Below, one piece after another: positions 61,495 through 64,000 of a stretch of DNA of 64,000 nt. Position 1 is the stretch's first letter; each line of letters begins with the position of its first letter. The position numbers were made by a program, and so were the translations under genes. The DNA is from Nocardia uniformis NBRC 13702 (GTDB lineage: Bacteria; Actinomycetota; Actinomycetes; Mycobacteriales; Mycobacteriaceae), in contig NZ_BDCE01000073.1 in the NCBI RefSeq assembly GCF_001613345.1, forward strand, positions 62,001 through 126,000, in the 5' to 3' direction. The notes beneath the pieces are model-generated. The model was not told the DNA's origin, ran no database searches, and was given only the letters and a program-made list of their open reading frames with translations.

Positions 61495-62491
61495 TTGGGG
61501 AGAGAGCTGACTCAGCGTGAGTTGCTCATTGAGCTCGAGCCGGTCGCCGAAGAGAACGTGCATCGGCATCTGTCGCTGGCCAAGCCATGGCATCCGCACG
61601 ACTATGTGCCGTGGGACGAGGGCCGCAACTTCGCCGCGATGGGTGGCGTCGACTGGGATCCCGGGCAGTCGCGATTGTCGGAGGTGGCCAAGGCCGCGAT
61701 GATCACCAATCTACTCACCGAGGACAATCTGCCGTCCTATCACCGGGTGATCGCGGACAACTTCTCCCGCGATGGTGCCTGGGGTACCTGGGTCGGTCGC
61801 TGGACTGCCGAAGAGAACAGGCACGGCATCGCGATGCGCGACTATCTGGTCGTCACCCGCGGCGTGGACCCGGTCGAACTCGAACAGGCTCGTATGGCCG
61901 CGATGACCACAGGGTTCGATCCACTGGCCACTATCGATTACTCGACCCTCGAGCAAAGCCAGATCCCCGAAGCCGGTGTGCTGTACGGCATGGCGTACGT
62001 GACGTTCCAGGAGCTGGCCACCCGGATCAGCCACCGTAACACCGGCAAGGTGTGCAACGACCCCGTCGCCGACACAATGCTGCAACGCATCGCCGCCGAC
62101 GAAAACCTGCACATGATCTTCTACCGCAACCTCTACGGTGCGGCGCTGGACCTCGCCCCGGACCAGGCCATGGAAGCGGTAACCATCATGCTGACGAACT
62201 TCCAGATTGACTGGTGCCGGCAACCCCAACTTCCGCCGCTACGGCGTGCTGATGGCCAAACACGGCATCTACGACATGCGTCAACACCTCGACGAGGTCA
62301 TCATGCCCGTGCTGCGGCTATGGAAAGTGTTCGAGCGCAACGACTTCACCGGCCGTGGTGAACAAGCCCGTGAGCGACTCGATGCGTTTCTGGCGAAGTA
62401 CCAGCAAGACACCCTCAAATTCGAGGAGCGCCGCGACCGGATAGCCGCTCGGACCGCGGATAGGCGGGACGCGATAGTGCTCTCAGAGTGA
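61495..62491 (+). pseudogene. Acyl-ACP desaturase (stearoyl-ACP type), frameshifted
   Basis: The first 238 or so codons (TTG start 61495; ELTQRELLIELEPVAEENV, KPWHPHDYVPWDEGRNF, TEDNLPSYHRVIADNF, AEENRHGIAMRDY with the first di-iron ligands, and ADENLHMIFYRNL with the second EExxH) are one frame. Near 62206 one extra base shifts into TGAGNPNFRRYGVLMAKHGIYDMRQHLDEVIMPVLR, the normal C-terminal part to 62491. Without the extra base the protein is 331 aa, the length of DesA-type enzymes. All four diiron Glu and both His seem present before the break. Confidence 0.85.
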
Positions 62492-62693
62492 CCCGAAATG
62501 GCGAGCCAGCGCCGGGTACGCCGACGAAGCTTCACCATGAAGACCTATCAGCACGTCCTGCCCGGCCAGGACGAAGACGCCGCCGACCGCGCCGCCACCC
62601 ACCTGTTGAGTGGACGCCACGAACAGCGCGGGACACCTCAGCACGGATGACATTCAGTTTGGCCGAGGCTGCCGAATCCGTTGCCATTGCGAT

Positions 62694-62735
62694 GCGAAAC
62701 GGCTCCGGAACCATCTGGTTCCGGAGCCGTTTCGC
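62694..62735. terminator. Perfect 19-bp hairpin downstream of tRNA-fMet
   Basis: GCGAAACGGCTCCGGAACC and its exact complement flank a 4-nt ATCT loop. It begins 14 bp past the 3' end of the minus-strand tRNA gene and would act as its terminator; no U run follows. Confidence 0.75.
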
Positions 62736-62749
62736 TGGTCAAGCGTTAG

Positions 62750-62823
62750 TAGCGGGGACAGGATTTGAACCTGCGACCTCTGGGTTATGAGCCCAGCGAG
62801 CTACCGAGCTGCTCCACCCCGCG
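62750..62823 (-). tRNA. tRNA-Met (initiator, anticodon CAT)
   Basis: Reads CGCGGGGTGGAGCAGCTCGG on, with anticodon loop CTCATAA in a stem of three G-C pairs (CTGGG/CCCAG), the T-loop TTCAAAT and an acceptor stem whose first pair is C-T rather than Watson-Crick. Three anticodon-stem G-C pairs and an unpaired 1-72 position identify the initiator. CCA is not encoded. Confidence 0.93.
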
Positions 62824-62909
62824 TCGGTGTGAGGACAACAGTACAGACAGTGGGTCGAGATACCAAAACGGCTGGCCAAGGGGCTTTTTGCGGGGCAACT
62901 CGAGGGGAG

Positions 62910-63302
62910 TCAGCGGTCGAGTTCTTCGATGATTGTTGCCAAAGCGGTTGTGAGAACGTCCTTTTGCTCGCGGTCCAGGCGGTCCATCGCGGCGGCGAAG
63001 CGTTGGATGCGGGCGGAGGTGAGGCCGCTGACGAGGTTTTGGGCGGATGGGGTGGCGCTGAGGAGTTGCGCGCGGCCGTCCTCGGGGTCGGCGGCGCGGG
63101 CCAGGTAGCCGAGCTTTTCCAGGCCGGTCACTATGCGCGACATGGTGGGCGCGCTGACTCGTTCCGTCGAGGCCAGATCGCCCAGCCGCATGGGGCCGGA
63201 GCGAGCCAGGGTGGCCAGGGCGGAGGCCGAACCGGGGCTCAGTGCGCCCGCATCGCTGGAATTGCGCAGCATCCGCCACAGTCTGCCGAGGGTGAGGTAC
63301 AC
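62910..63302 (-). CDS. MarR family regulator
   Basis: A 130-aa regulator: LSPGSASALATLARSGPMRLGDLASTERVSAPTMSRIVTGLEKLGYLARAADPEDGRAQLLSATPSAQ is the winged-helix core with the DPEDGRA wing. The N-terminal dimerisation helix begins only just before the GTG at 63302; in-frame codons upstream (LPEHASADIDATDHLSEAAE) look coding but contain no ATG or GTG before a TAG, so an unusual start further up is possible. The tRNA lies 86 bp downstream. Confidence 0.85.
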   Translation of the reverse strand: MYLTLGRLWRMLRNSSDAGALSPGSASALATLARSGPMRLGDLASTERVSAPTMSRIVTGLEKLGYLARAADPEDGRAQLLSATPSAQNLVSGLTSARIQRFAAAMDRLDREQKDVLTTALATIIEELDR

Positions 63303-63682
63303 CTCGGCGGCTTCGCTGAGGTGATCGGTGGCGTCGATGTCGGCACTCGCATGCTCCGGCAGCGTGGGCTCCTAGTTTATTGGCGGATCAGATACCCGCG
63401 CGGTCGGCTGCGTCGAGTTCGGCGGTCCGGTCAGGCACCGTGCCGATGAGTATTTTGACATCCTTCCTCGGACGGCGGAAATGGGGACGCTGTCCTCGCA
63501 CGAGGGTTTGTGCGTCGGGCGTATGCGAGCCCGGCGATATGCCCGGACGACGACAGGTGCCCCTGTACCGATGAGTCGATCCTCCTAGGTCGGAAACTCG
63601 GTCCCTGGCGGCGGCCTATTGTTCCGTAACGCATTGGTCGCCAGCGCGATTCAGCCCATACAGGTGAGGGCAGGACCGTGGG
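63303..63682. other. Intergenic stretch, mostly empty
   Basis: 380 bp between the divergent MarR and small membrane-protein genes. The first ~60 bp may be the true 5' end of marR (see that entry). No other frame, repeat or hairpin of note. Confidence 0.5.
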
Positions 63683-63880
63683 ATGAACGAATTTCAGCTA
63701 TGGCGGTGGCCGCCGCGGCGCGGCGGGCTCAGATTCGTGCGGCCTCTACTCGGTGCGACGGCGGCACTGGCATTGATCATCGGCGTCGCAATGGCGTTCA
63801 GCTACACCGTCACCGAGCCCTCCAGCGATCCTCTCCGGGTCGAGATGCCCGTCCACATCGTGCCGTTGCCCCCGACCTGA
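63683..63880 (+). CDS. Small single-pass membrane protein
   Basis: A 65-aa protein with a basic N-terminus (WRWPPRRGGLRFVRP), one helix (LLGATAALALIIGVAMAFSYTV) and a short extracytoplasmic tail (DPLRVEMPVHIVPLPPT). The positive-inside rule predicts a type II membrane anchor. No family recognised; a short but plausible gene. Confidence 0.5.
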   Translation: MNEFQLWRWPPRRGGLRFVRPLLGATAALALIIGVAMAFSYTVTEPSSDPLRVEMPVHIVPLPPT

Positions 63881-64000
63881 CAGCCAGACTTCCGACTTGC
63901 TCCGGTGCGGTTCGCTCGACTCGAATGCGTCTGCCTGCCGCCCGAACGACACACCACCGCCCGAGCGAGCTGACACCCGGTCCGGAAGGCTGGATCGCAC

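Overview
The window is high-GC DNA with dense two-strand coding and many ATGA/GTGA stop-start overlaps. Its families (XRE/DUF5753 with DUF397, DUF4254, EspC-like and YbaB-like type VII secretion-associated proteins, a Sap/GAP-type membrane protein, an acyl-ACP desaturase, IdeR-type iron boxes) point to a mycolic-acid actinomycete, most likely Nocardia or a close relative. No CRISPR array, rRNA, phage or complete insertion sequence was seen. One tRNA, initiator tRNA-fMet, lies near the right end.

1-12.5 kb, stress/envelope island: a partial tautomerase-like/YHS protein, GtrA, two DUF7144 membrane paralogues, DUF389, an 879-aa MalT-like LuxR regulator, a SHOCT protein, an alkylsulfatase-type metallo-beta-lactamase, LapA, and a GAP-SulP operon. 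A shared inverted repeat, TCACCCG-N3-CGGGTGA, precedes five of these units at 62-83 bp from the start codons. I read this as a previously unnamed local regulon, probably of the LuxR protein encoded inside it.

12.5-22.5 kb: an ABC exporter pair, a DUF6412-like protein, an MFS-NmrA operon divergent from a second large LuxR ATPase, a decayed imine-reductase-like fragment and a cytochrome P450.

22.4-29.3 kb, metal acquisition: a Mn/Zn/Fe-type ABC operon behind a DtxR/MntR-like box, and a ferric-siderophore ABC system (two permeases and an ATPase, with a divergent lipoprotein receptor) sharing a near-consensus IdeR box.

29.4-41.6 kb: an HD-GYP/LuxR protein, a hydrolase-methyltransferase pair, then a minus-strand block comprising a branched-chain amino-acid ABC system whose LivH, LivM and LivG are fused into one chain, and a C-A-PCP NRPS module translationally coupled to a formyltransferase. 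This is the best candidate for an undescribed biosynthetic unit.

42-53 kb: RDD protein, MerR, a TerD/TerA-like pair, a CRP-FAD oxidase operon, a GNAT gene divergent from a TetR with an N-terminal zinc ribbon, an acyltransferase and an isochorismatase-like hydrolase. Two genes are broken here: DUF998 by a nonsense codon plus a 1-nt loss, and an APH-type kinase by a 7-bp tandem duplication.

53-64 kb, Nocardia-type accessory DNA: an XRE-DUF397 pair with its own operators, a four-gene translationally coupled DUF4254 cassette, a YbaB / EspC-like / 844-aa / lipoprotein module of type VII secretion character, a MerR with a perfect 20-bp operator facing a frameshifted acyl-ACP desaturase, tRNA-fMet, MarR and a small membrane protein. 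All calls come from reading the sequence; no database search was run.
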